The position numbers were made by a program, and so were the translations under genes. A stretch of 64,000 bases of DNA, taken from assembly GCA_009823395.1 (NCBI GenBank), contig CM020513.1, forward strand, positions 1,422,001 through 1,486,000, given 5' to 3'. Positions 54,120-64,000 of the stretch are shown here, in pieces. Under the pieces are notes generated by a model. The model was given only the letters and a program-made list of their open reading frames with translations, had not been told where the DNA came from and made no database searches. The stretch's first letter is position 1, and each line of letters starts with the position of its first letter. The stretch comes from Thamnaconus septentrionalis (taxonomy: Eukaryota; Chordata; Actinopteri; Tetraodontiformes; Monacanthidae).

Positions 54120-57033
54120 TAATGACTTGCACAAAAATCTACCTGGGAATGAAGAAAAACTATATTACATGTGAGACTGGGCGTCGGCAATGACATTTTC
54201 ACTCCCTTTTTTGTGCTGAATTTCGAGGTGGTAATCTTGCAACGCAAAGTGCCCGGCACATGAGGCGCTGGTTGTGGAGACAAGAAGACATGTGAGACAA
54301 GAAGACTAGTGGGTTGTGATCTGAACATACAAGTATTGGTTTACTGCTAGATCTAACATATACTTCGTAGTGCTGGAGGGCTAACAGTAAGGCAAGAGTT
54401 TCTTTTTCTACAGTTGAATATTTGGTCTGATGTACGTTAAATTTTTTTGAAAAATATGACACCGGATGTTCAACCCCGTTTTCGTCCGTCTGCAGGAGGA
54501 CGGCTCCCACACCAACGCTGCTGGCATCTACTTCTAGTTTAAATGGTTTGCTGAAGTTGGGAGCAACCAGGACTGGGGCGTGGGTGAGAAGCGACTTTGC
54601 ACTGTCGAATGCATACTGACATTCAGGTGTCCAAACAAAATCTACCTTCGGGCAGAGGAGGTTAGTCAGCGGTTGGACCACGGTGGAGAAGTTCCGGCAG
54701 AAACTGCGATAATACCCGGCCATCCCAATGAATCGGCGCAGCACCTTCCTAGTGGACGGAATGGGATAAGTTATAACGGCATTTATTTTAGCGTCGACGG
54801 GGCGTACCTGTCCTTGTCCTACTTGACGACCTAAGTAGGTGACGGTAGCCCGACCGAAGTCACACTTTGCGAAATGGAGCGTCAGTTTGGCATCTGCCAG
54901 ACTAGTGAACACCTGTTCAAGGTTTTGGTGGTGTTCCTCCCACAATTGTGTATATATAACTATGTCGTCTAGGTAAGTGGTGCAATGTTCCACCCCCAAC
55001 AGTATGGTATAAACAAGCCGTTGGAAGGTAGCGGGGGCGTTGCACATGCCGAATGCCATTACTGTGTATTCAAGAAAGCAGTCGGGTGTAACAAAGGCAG
55101 AGATCTCTGAAGCTCTAGCCATCAACGGTACCTGCCAATATCCTTTTAATAAGTCTAACTTGTTGACGAATTTGGCATTTTCCTCATCTATGCAATCGTC
55201 CATGCGTGGTATCGGGTAGGAGTTGGGGACAGTCACGGCATTGACTTTTCTGAAATCGGTGAGGAACCTAGGCATTCCATCGGGTTTCGCAGCAGCAAGA
55301 CACGGCAAACTCCATGGACTTGAGCTTGGCCGGGCAAAACTGTGTTTTAACAAATACTCTGCTTCCTGTTTCAGGAGTGCGCGCTTAACAGAGTTTACGC
55401 AGTATGCGTGCTGTTTGATGGGCCAAGCGCCTTTGACGTCAATGTCATGGGTGATCAGGGAGGTTTGGGATGGAATATCCTCAAATAGATTCGGGAAACG
55501 AGCCACTAAGGTAAGTAGAGCCTGACGTTGGGGTACCGGTATATGTCCTAGACGGGAGGGCAGGTCGAGTAGATGAGTGACATCATCATCAAGGGCGGAA
55601 TCCCCTGTAGAGGCTACCACCAGTGCTGCACCGGTAGACTTGGCAATCGCAGGTGACATACGCCTTAAGCATTTTAATATGGCAGACGCGGGTTTTCTTC
55701 TGTCGCTTTTGGGTGCTGATCAGATAATCAGTTTCGCTAAGTCGGTCACGAATTTCATATATCCCTGTGAATTTTGCAGATAAAGTTGACCCGGACATCG
55801 CCATTAATGCTAGGACTTTATCGCCAATTTGGAAGTTCCGAGACACAACGAGCTGATCAAACTTTCTTTTCATAGTAGACTGCAAAGTGGACGAGGCTTT
55901 TCGAGTGAGGGCGTCTGCGGCATGTAGTCGCTCGCAAAATTCGCTTCCGTAGTTTAGAATATTAGTCTGTGAATGAGTATCGGCAACTAATGTTTCAAGC
56001 AGCGCTTGCAATGGACTCCGTGGCAAATGGGCAAAAACAAGCTGGGCAGGGCTGAATCCTAGGGACTCTTGCACAGCTTCGAGAGCTGCAAAAAGAACGA
56101 AGGGAACGCCGTCATCCCAATTTCTTTGCTTTTCTAAACAATACTTATGGAGCATAGACTTTAGGGTCTGATGCCACCGCTCTAAAGCACCCTGTGATTC
56201 GGGGTGGTACGCACTGGATACTGCATGTTTTATACCTAACGTTTGTAGTACCTGGTTAAATAATTTTGATTGAAAGTTTGTCCCTTGGTCAGTTTGTACT
56301 ATGCGAGGTAAACCGAAAGTAGAGAAAAACTTTAAGGCTTTTATCAAGGAACTTGAGGTGATTTTACGCAGCGGAATTGCCTCGGGAAATCGGGTAGCGG
56401 CACACATAATTGTGAGCAGATATTTGTCCCCACTTTTCGTTTTTGGCAAAGGTCCAACGCAACCGATTATTACTCTCTCGAAAGGGACTCCCGTGACTGG
56501 GATTGGTTGCAGAGGTGCCAGCGGAATTACCTGATTCGCTTCCCGGTAAGCTGGCAAACGTGACAAATCCGACAGTATTTTACTACGTCAGCTTTAAGTC
56601 CTGGCCAAAAGAAATGTTTTAGGACCAACTGGTACGTTTTACTAACTTCCAGGTGTCCTGACCAGTCGCTGTCGTGCGCCATCGCTAGCACATGCCGTCG
56701 ATAGCCAACAGGAGCAACTATCTGATGCACAGCACACCACTCCTCATCAGCGGCAACGGAGAGAGACCATCGACGCATCAGGAGCCCATCGTCAATATAA
56801 TAATGAACCCTTTTACCACTTGCCTTACCGTTATCCTCCACCTTCTCGAAACAGCCCGCTAGTGTTGGATCGGCTCTCTGTGCCTGGCACAGCTGAGACC
56901 GGCTCATCGGCGGTGACGTTCCGTCATCAACGGCTACGTCTGGTTCCAAGACGGGTGACTTGAAGACACTGAGATCCTGCGTGTCAGCGGTAGGCATCGC
57001 ATGCGGTTGTTCTGAAAAAGCTGGCAAAAACAA
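54120..57033 (-). pseudogene. Gmr1-like Ty3/gypsy pol: integrase upstream of RT and RNase H
   Basis: Read on the minus strand: an N-terminal HHCC finger (HDSDWSGHLEVSKTYQ ... CRICHVC; 56690-56535), integrase core and C-terminus (56566-55640; TDQGTNFQS, ESQGALERWHQTLKS, RVCHIKMLKAY), then immediately a linker starting MSPAIAKSTGAA and RT (FVNKLDLLKGYWQVPL, MAFGMCNAPATFQRL, TTYLDDIVIYT) and RNase H (LEVDASSVGVGAVLL, CSDHNPLVF), ending near 54130 (KKGSENVIADA). This is the Copia-like order known for Gmr1 elements of deuterostomes. Lesions: the first integrase Asp appears as Gly (IIGCVGPLP), one frameshift at the integrase-RT joint (55.65 kb), one near 56530 and one near 54290. Confidence 0.85.
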
Positions 57034-57069
57034 ACAAATACTCGATAAAAGGCTGGAGGGAGAGCTATA

Positions 57070-57235
57070 TGTGAAGTCACAGAAGCCAGGATGTGTGCGT
57101 CCAAGAGTTTTTGCTTCAGCTGGTCAAAAGCAAGTTGGCAGGCAGGGGACCAAGTAACTGTTGCAGATGGCCGTCCGGTTGTACCCTGTAACAGGTGAGT
57201 CAGGGGGGCAGCCATCTTGGCAAAACCAGAGAAAA
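57070..57235 (-). pseudogene. Ty3/gypsy RT-RNase H linker fragment of another element
   Basis: The minus strand reads SGFAKMAAPLTHLLQG and SPACQLAFDQLKQKLLDAH, the stretch between RT and RNase H in ordinary gypsy elements. It is not continuous with the Gmr1-like pol, which has its own copy of that stretch, so it is a separate fragment. Confidence 0.65.
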
Positions 57236-57239
57236 AGCG

Positions 57240-57590
57240 CCTGTTATAGCACCGTACAAACCATAATGTTGTTTGTACTTAAAAAATAATTTAAAACTAT
57301 TTTTTTTTTCCAAAATCTTCATTAGAAATGTCAAGTTGCATGCAGTGGAGCCACAGAGTCTAAAGTGGATTTAAGTTTGCTGTTAAAATTCTCAATAATA
57401 AAATCACAGGTTGCTGGTAAAATTTCAGCAGGAGTTCACTTTAAAAACTCAATAAAATTTGCAGCCACCTCAAAAGTCAGGTATCATTTCCTCACTGTTC
57501 TCACCGGGGCTTCCTGTTGGTTAGAACTGGCAGTGTTAAAATACACACAATAGTGGTCGGACACAGGCAGGTCAGGTCAACAACAGAACA
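57240..57590 (-). pseudogene. L2-like LINE fragment
   Basis: 57240-57300 matches 26315-26375 and 57345-57530 matches 32683-32870, both from L2-like LINEs on the minus strand. No open frame. Confidence 0.65.
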
Positions 57591-58070
57591 ATAACATCAA
57601 GTGGCTGTTTACTTGTTCATTCTTTCATAGATCTTCAAGCATTTGGGAGGAATTTTAGAATAAATAATCAAATCTTATTTACTCAGATCAGAGGTGACAT
57701 TTGTCTAGTGTGTAGATTACTCTTTCCCTACTGATAGAGTCAACATTTCCTCTGAAGATTTCTTTCATTTTATTTTCCTTTGAATTATTTTGTCATCATT
57801 GTTGAATCATAGTTTCAAAGCTTTTTTAACATAATGAAGCAGCAGCAGAGTATTACATACCAGATTAAAACTGTTAAATTGTATTTGCTCTTTAGAGAAG
57901 TCTAGATAGAACAGAGTTTCTTTAGCATGAAGTGAAGCCCAGAGCAAATATTAGAAGGAAGTGGTTGCATATCTATTCCTCCCTCCCATCATAGATCTTG
58001 GGTGGTGTGCAAAACAGGCTCTACTCGAACATGTCTGCAATACCCTATTTTGCAAACAGGCATTTGCAGC
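57591..58070 (-). other. 3' flank of the second gene-family copy
   Basis: Repeats the flank found beside the intact gene (27200-27510), preceded by the ATCAAGTGGCTG-type segment at 57597-57705. Confidence 0.6.
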
Positions 58071-58679
58071 TCACACATTTAAGTTTTCTAATAATTGTGC
58101 TGTTTCCTCAACCTCAGCATCTTCTTGCAGTGCAGGACAACTGGGCCACAGCTCTTTGACTAGATTTTCACGTGCTTTGGGTTGATCAAATGTTTTTCCA
58201 ATAAAAGGATATCCTTTGTTGCAGAACTTGAGACTATTACACATATCGTTGTCATCAAATGCTAGCACCTGAAAGAGAGAGAACAGACGTGTAGAAAATC
58301 AAATTCTTTTTAAAGGATGGAACCTCCCATTAAAATGCAACTTATACTTTGACTCAGAGTTATCTTTTTAGAAATGGACTGATTTATGATGGTTATTATA
58401 GGATATTATGTTGTTTGTAAGAAGCAGTAAAAGGAGAGTCACCTGATCACCAACATGCAGGGCTACGATGAAATTATCCCACACACACGACTCAGCTGGA
58501 CCTGCTCGAACAGCCTCCATCAGCTGTTCACCAGAATTCTTCAAGGTCCATCTGAAAAGCAGCAGCAGTTGTCAGTATTTGTAATCAAGTTGCCAGTGAC
58601 TCCTCAGAGATGAATCGACTCACTTGTGCTTGTCACACATGGCCTGAGCCCTCCAGATGATGCAACCGTCTTTGTAGGC
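58071..58679 (-). pseudogene. Second copy of the four-exon gene, 5'-truncated
   Basis: Exon 4 (58268-58071; LAFDDNDMCNSLKFC ... VEETAQLLENLNV and stop), exon 3 (58551-58443; ESCVWDNFIVALHVGDQ) and the end of exon 2 (58679-58624; DGCIIWRAQAMCDKHK) keep their frames and splice sites. Exon 3 is 6 bp longer than in the intact gene. Homology stops abruptly at 58680 within exon 2, and exon 1 is absent, so this copy cannot make the protein. The lesion is a breakpoint rather than gradual decay. Confidence 0.8.
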
Positions 58680-59653
58680 GCCATTGATTTAGTTCCTTGT
58701 CTGAATTGTGTTTCAACACTCAGTCAGACAGAACAGTTCTCCACTAATCTTGAAATATCATAAACTTGACCAGGGGTTTAATCTATTTTCAGATTTTATT
58801 CATCTGAACTTAAAATTTACATCTAAGTGAAAATGACACAGGCATGGCAGCAGAAGACACCGGTTCTTGATCTTGGTTTGTTTGTGGACCAAAAAAATGA
58901 ATGCAAAGTATTATTCTCTGTATTTGAACAATGTTTTAACATCAAATACAAACAAGAATGAATAACAAATAACAAGAAAGTGTTTACGTCTGCAATCTAC
59001 CAGTGACCACATCTGACCGGTGATTGATGAATGCACACACACACACACACACACCTCGCCACTCCAGCACTCTGTGCAAAGAATATCGCTATTGTAATCT
59101 CGGTCTCTGCCTCCATCTTGTGGTAACAATGGGTATAGCACAGTAAAACGAAGTAGTAAAAGGGGGCCTTTTCCGAGGGCAGCGTTCACGCACACCGACC
59201 CGAACCAACCGCACCCAGATAGAAAACACTCCACGGTTCCGTTTGCCCAAACGATACAAGACTGGTGTGAACGCACAGAAATAAATCTGTCAACGGCCAT
59301 GACAGCAATGATTCCTAACTGAATCTGAAAGTGCATGTGTGCGCGCGCGCTTGAACTTAAACCCAGTCAAGTAGACATTGAACCATATACCATTCTGCAA
59401 ACTTTTGAACAGGCGTGAGTTTAGTTTAGTGTTTAGTGTTGTTATTTTTGCACAGTTTAAAAAGTATACAAAGTAACAAGATAACACATAAGCAGTGCAG
59501 GGAGAGGCAAAAAAAACCCAATAGGATTATTTGAAGCCCCCACCTGAAGTAACAAACAAGTTAAAATTTACAAAAGTTATCAGAAACTAGTGACTGAAAA
59601 TATGCAACAACTACAAAAAAGAAAGAAAAAAAGAAAACATTAAAAAAAAAAAA

Positions 59654-59684
<31 letters not shown>

Positions 59685-59832
59685 ATCAGGTGACAAACGT
59701 TGTTCCATAGTTTACCTCTTATAGTATCTAATTGAAAATTGGCCTCTGCCAGTAAGAATTTTCTGAGCATGAAGATTTGAAGAATTATGGGTAGAGTAAG
59801 AATGAACCTGTGAGTTTGCTTTGAAATACAAC
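58680..59832. other. Unassigned stretch with (CA)n and (TG)n
   Basis: (CA)n at 59034-59055 and (TG)n at 59653-59680. A segment at 59160-59270 resembles ends of fish DNA transposons, without a partner. No gene seen. Confidence 0.4.
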
Positions 59833-59836
59833 TTAA

Positions 59837-61179
59837 AGGGGACCTATGACGCTTTTCCACTTTTCTGAGCTCTAACTACTGTTACAATGTTGAATCCTAG
59901 TGTCAAACGATGCAAAATCGTCAAATAATGAGGTCCATACGTTTGGACGTGAGCCCTGCAAGTTGGTGGGCATAGTTCTGAACACTCTGTTCAACCCACT
60001 GACGTCAATGCGTTCCGGATTTCCTTTCATGGCCAAGCACAGGCACACTCTCGGACTGGTTCTGCCCTCCCGTCGCTCCCTGTCGCTGTGCTCTGCTCCA
60101 AGAAAATGTTTTTCCGGTGTAAGGGAAATTAAAAAAAAAAAAAAAAATTATCGAGCTACTGCCGAGCAACTACCGAAGCACCAAGGACAACAACCGTCAG
60201 AGTGGAACGAACAGAGAAAATGTCGGAGGTTTGCTCAGCCTAATGCGGATGTGATGGAACACCGGTCCGGTCGGTAACGGGAGGGAGGCGGGCTCGACTC
60301 GGCTGGTGAACAACGAGAGAATAGTCAGCCACGGCAATATTTGAAAACATGCATGAGAACTGTGAGTGTATTGTGACCTCAAGCAACTTTAGTTTTAAGA
60401 CTATTTGCAAAGTACAACCACTGAATCGTGTTGATAAACTGTTAGCCACCACCGCTAACTCCGTGCTCTGCTTGTGTGTTGTGTCTGCTAGCATGTTAAC
60501 ATCGGTTGTATAGAGCTCTTCCTCCTTTGTGCTTTATGTGGACTTAAGCTGTGCAGATATTGTTGTCTAATAATAAACAACTCTATGACTCAAGTGATCG
60601 TTTCAGCGTCCATATTTTCTCTGCTAGGACAGTGTTACAGTGATACAAGTCAACAGTATGAAACAAAATCATTCTAAGCCCTATTTAAATGTCTCACAAA
60701 AATACAAAACAAAAACATGGTCAGTACAAAAAGTAAAACTTAAAAAACGTCCAGGGACCTTCAGTCCGGCTTGCGGCCATAACTCAGCCCACACTGGGCC
60801 TGTACGAAGCTGGATTAGCCGGTAAACTGCTGCTGAAGGGTGAAGCCTTCCCGACGGTAAGTGTTTAAATTGTGATGCTTATGTAAAGTTTGCTGTTTAC
60901 TCTCAACTCCCACACCGGCAAACTGAGGAAGTGAGGCTCAGCAGCGACCAAGAGTGTGACCAATCACAGCGGAGTGGGCTGGCGGGAGGCGTACACGAAG
61001 GAGGCTGGGGGCAGAGTGAAGTCAAACAGACCGTTTCTGCGGGATGCAGGAAATACGAGGAAGCGATGCAGCGACAGACAAAGATCTACTAAGCTTTCAG
61101 TGCGGGTAACCGTGTGTCGCTGCTCTGGAGGGAGAGAAATCAAATACAAAGGCCCGAAAATTAGTATAATAGGTCCCCT
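59837..61179. mobile_element. TTAA-type DNA transposon, complete nonautonomous copy (1343 bp)
   Basis: Inverted ends AGGGGACCTAT (left) and ATAGGTCCCCT (right) are each bordered by TTAA (59833-59836 and 61180-61183), a target duplication shared by Kolobok and piggyBac elements; Kolobok is my guess. No transposase frame is present. The left 700 bp match the truncated copy at 50.4 kb. Confidence 0.8.
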
Positions 61180-61183
61180 TTAA

Positions 61184-61578
61184 ACTGTACGGGAGTATTC
61201 CCCTCACTTGAAAGTATTTAATAAATCAATACACATATTTGAAAAATATAAATGTCATAACTAGTAAGAATTTTGAGTCTCTTCATCAGTGGAACAGATG
61301 GACGTGACTGACTGGGTTGCAATCCTAACAAAACCTTTCTGGAGGACCAAAGTTTTGTGGAGCTTAGTAGGAGACGTACTTGCCCAAATTATATTTCAAT
61401 ATGAAAGATAAGGATAAATTAAACTGTAATAAAGAAAAGGAAGACAATTTGTGGTAACCACATGACAAACCCACCTTATTATACCAATTGGATTTGTTTA
61501 TTTTTCTGTTAACCCAGTCGATTTGTTCTCTCCAACTCAAACTCTCATCAATAATGATTTAGTATTTGACATTTGAGG
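61184..61578. other. Unassigned stretch, probably old LINE
   Basis: AT-rich sequence without an intact frame. It forms the left half of the site into which the next SINE inserted. Confidence 0.35.
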
Positions 61579-61596
61579 CATCTTAATACATTCAAT

Positions 61597-61899
61597 CATC
61601 TTCCATACTCGCTTCTTCCCGAGCTCAGGGTCACGGGGGTCTGCTGGAGCCTATCCCAGCTGTCACAGGTTGACACCCTGGACAAGTCGCCAGTTCATCG
61701 CAGGGCCACATAGAGACAAACAACCATTCACACTCACATGCACACCTATGGACAATTGACATCACGTGCATGTTTTTGGAGTGTGGGAGGAAGCCGGAGA
61801 ACCCGGAGAGAACCCACGCAGACACAGGGAGAACATGCAAACTCCACACAGAAAGGCCCCAGGCCCGGAATCGAACCCACGACCTTCTTGCTGTGAGGC
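61597..61899 (-). mobile_element. tRNA-derived SINE, copy 3, tRNA head truncated
   Basis: Same family as at 17.3 and 26.8 kb. An 18-bp target duplication with one mismatch flanks it: CATCTTAATACATTCAAT (61579-61596) and CATCTTAATACACTCAAT (61900-61917). The B box is present (near 61867), but the element stops before the A box, so the 5' end was truncated at insertion. Confidence 0.88.
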
Positions 61900-61917
61900 C
61901 ATCTTAATACACTCAAT

Positions 61918-62399
61918 TGAAATTTGACACAGATTCTTAGTTAGATTTTTTACCATTGAGAATAATGTAATTAGATTTACTATTTACTACTTTCAGAGAT
62001 AGTTTATTTAATCTAAACCAATCATCTTAAGCCATTTATTTATTTATTAGGTTTTTTTTTCGAACATGAAGGTAAAGAGAAATAAAAAGGATACAAAACC
62101 AAAATACACAAAAGAAAATAAAAATATAAATCTAACAGCAAGGTAAAAATATATTAGCAAACATAATTTTGGTATGCAAAATCTGCATTATTTTCTTTAT
62201 ATAAGTAATTCCATGAAACATTTGCAAGCATTTCTTTAAATTTAGACATATTTGCTTTAATCATAATTCTTTATGTATTATTTTAAAAGACAGTAGAATA
62301 AAAAGACATAAGAAATAGTACAATAAAATAGGATATTAGATGACCTAAAAGCCCAAGGATAATGGGCTTTAAAGGTAAAAAACAAGACAAGTAAAAGAA
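61918..62399. other. AT-rich stretch
   Basis: 61930-61975 recurs at 50262-50325. No gene seen. Confidence 0.4.
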
Positions 62400-62520
62400 A
62401 ATAAAACAAATCATTAAAAGGCCAAATTAAAAAGGTGAGTCTTGAGCCTCCTTTTAAAAACATCAACAGTCTGTGCAGTTCTGATGCCCTCTGGCAGGCT
62501 GTTCCAAAGCCTCGGACCAT
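62400..62520 (-). pseudogene. LINE ORF2 C-terminal fragment
   Basis: The minus strand reads VRGFGTACQRASELHRLL and FLKGGSRLTFLIWPF, like the last residues of L2-type LINE proteins. Confidence 0.5.
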
Positions 62521-62787
62521 ATCAAATCAAATCAACTCTTATTTACTCAGACAACAGATCAGAGGTGACATTTGTCTAGTTTTCAGATCATCGTCTGTAT
62601 GTTTGAACTAAAGAATATGCTATTTTTTTAAAGTAATGTTTTAAACATATTTTTCAACGTGTGTAGATCTTGGGTGCTGTGCAAAACAGGCTCTACTGGA
62701 ACATGTCTGCAACACCCTATTTGGCAAACATTAGGCATTTGAAGCTCACACACTTGAGTTTTGGAATAATTTTGCTGTTTCATTAAA

Positions 62788-63500
62788 TTATTGCAGTGCA
62801 GGACAACTGGGCCACAGCTCTTTGACTAGATTTGTACGTGCTTCAGGTTGATCAAATTTTTTACCAATAAAAGGATTTCCTTTATTGCAGAACTTGAGAC
62901 TGTTGCACAGATCATTGTCATCAAATTTTAGCACCTGAAAGAGAGAAAACAGACGTGTAGAAAATCAAAATCTTTTTTAAAGGATGGAACCTGCCGTCAA
63001 AATGCAACTTATACGGTCCATTTCTAAAAAGTTATCTTTTTAGAAATGGACTGATTTCTGACGGTTATCACAGGATATTATGTTGTTTGTAAGAAGCAGT
63101 AAAAGGAGAGTCACCTGATCACCAACATGCAGGGCTACGCTGACATTATCCCACACATAGAATTGTGCTGGATATTCTTGAACAGCCCCCGTCAGTTGTT
63201 CTCCGGACTCCACCAAGGTCCATCTGAAGAACAGCAGTAGTTGTCAGTATTTGTAATCAAGTTGTCAGTGACTCATCAGATATTAATCGACTCACTTGTG
63301 CGTCTCACACATGGCCTGAGCCCTCCAGATGATGCGACCGTCTTTGTAGGCACAAACAGGGTTTGGTGTGTCTGTCAGCAGGTCGTAGTCTAAGAAGAGC
63401 TCTCTTCACATGGTTGGTGGACCAGCACCACGTACATCACTTCCTGTTTGTATAGGTACGTCTTGTATGCCCGCATTATGGGCTGTTGGCCATCACAGAA
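62788..63500 (-). pseudogene. Third copy of the four-exon gene, frameshifted, exon 1 missing
   Basis: Exon 4 (62934-62788; KFCNKGNPFIGKKFDQPEA ... CPALQ then TAA), exon 3 (63223-63115; QFYVWDNVSVALHVGDQ) and exon 2 (63500-63296; LYKQEVMYVVLVHQP). Exon 2 lacks one base near 63400, which brings a TAG into frame soon after. Exon 4 stops about 22 codons early because of a deletion. Homology continues into intron 1 to about 63525, then unrelated sequence replaces exon 1. Splice sites are still intact. Confidence 0.85.
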
Positions 63501-63525
63501 CTAAAGAGGATAAAACTGAGGTTAG

Positions 63526-64000
63526 ATTATGTGGAATTGTGTACCACAGCCATCTGGTGCCTAAATTAATGTGGCCATCTCTGCTTATCTCTGATGGGGA
63601 CGCTGTATAAAAACGAGGGCTTGTGCACCGAGAATTCGCAACTTCCGGGTGGCCCACTTCCGCCGAGTTGCTGCACCTGGTCAGCGACCAAGTGTGATTA
63701 TTTTTTGGTCGTCTCATCTGATCGCCTCATTGTGGGGTTGCTCGGCTCGGGTTGTTTCTTCACGCTCTTCCACGTTTTCTTAATTTTCGCGATTCTCAAT
63801 TCTCAATTCGGGCACCTGGAGCTTCCTTCCCCCTCATTAGGAGCCGTTCTGGTTGTGTTTCTTCGTCCCCCAGGTAACTCAGCCGGCATGCTGCAGTTGG
63901 GGTAATCAGCGTAGCCAAGACCAGCCGTTCCGCCGATCGCAATTGTGCCGCTGGCCGCAAAGCAATCCTCCTCTTCACATTTTCACGGTATGTTACGGCA
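63526..64000 (+). promoter_or_regulatory. Promoter-like or LTR-like sequence running off the right edge
   Basis: It begins TGTGGAATTGTG directly after the last bases homologous to intron 1 of the gene family. It has a TATA box (GTATAAAAA) near 63604 and GC-rich sequence after it. A new LTR element whose 5' LTR starts here would explain the break; I cannot confirm this without the right flank. Confidence 0.35.

Noticed and set aside
57070..57235. Start of the Gmr1-like pol
   Set aside because: This RT-RNase H linker is duplicated within the Gmr1-like frame itself (VVQPLTNLL region), so it belongs to a different gypsy element.
58911..59336. 141-codon minus-strand frame
   Set aside because: Includes a Cys-Val run from (CA)n and lies in transposon-end-like sequence; no domain recognised.

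Overview
This is nuclear DNA of a teleost fish. The main evidence is a recognisable vertebrate gene (gmnc, minus strand, 4.4-5.8 kb), GT-AG introns, abundant (CA)n/(TG)n microsatellites and a typical fish mixture of transposons: chromodomain Ty3/gypsy, L2-like LINEs, an L1-group LINE, tRNA-derived SINEs, Harbinger, hAT-like and TTAA-type DNA elements. No bacterial, plasmid or organellar features are seen. Most of the window is transposon sequence, much of it nested.

Layout. 0-3.4 kb: the 3' end of a decayed chromodomain Ty3/gypsy element and a complete solo LTR with target duplication. 4.4-6.0 kb: gmnc, a four-coding-exon regulator of multiciliated-cell fate. 6.4-11 kb: paired dispersed repeats around a second decayed Ty3/gypsy element. 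12.5-16.8 kb: a decayed LINE, an inverted-repeat element, a Harbinger element with TTA target duplication inside a probable LTR, and four introns-intact exons of a P-element/THAP9-type transposase. 17.3-27.1 kb: SINEs, decayed LINEs, a hAT-like remnant, a duplicated L2 block and the protease part of a Gmr1-like retroelement. 27.5-28.85 kb: an apparently intact four-exon gene (334 aa) of a family I do not recognise; two broken copies (58 and 63 kb), two exon fragments (19.8 and 23.2 kb) and repeated 3' flanks show that it belongs to an expanded local family. 31.5-33.6 kb: an L2-like LINE carrying a SINE.

34.46-49.85 kb is one 15.4-kb LTR retrotransposon with 1.3-kb LTRs and a 4-bp target duplication. 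Its gag resembles the PNMA (paraneoplastic Ma) type and is split by a LINE fragment; its pol is split by a nearly full-length 5.5-kb L1-group element with a 15-bp target duplication. From 50 to 64 kb come a truncated TTAA element, a truncated Harbinger, a 27-bp minisatellite with CCAAT-box-like cores, the last coding exon of an unidentified host gene (53.2 kb), a Gmr1-like pol on the minus strand with integrase ahead of reverse transcriptase, the two decayed gene-family copies, a complete TTAA element, and a promoter-like or LTR-like end.

How it works together: only gmnc, the 27.5-kb gene and the exon at 53.2 kb look like host coding sequence. The rest records successive insertions whose order can be read from target-site duplications. 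All motif calls are by eye; no alignment or database search was run.
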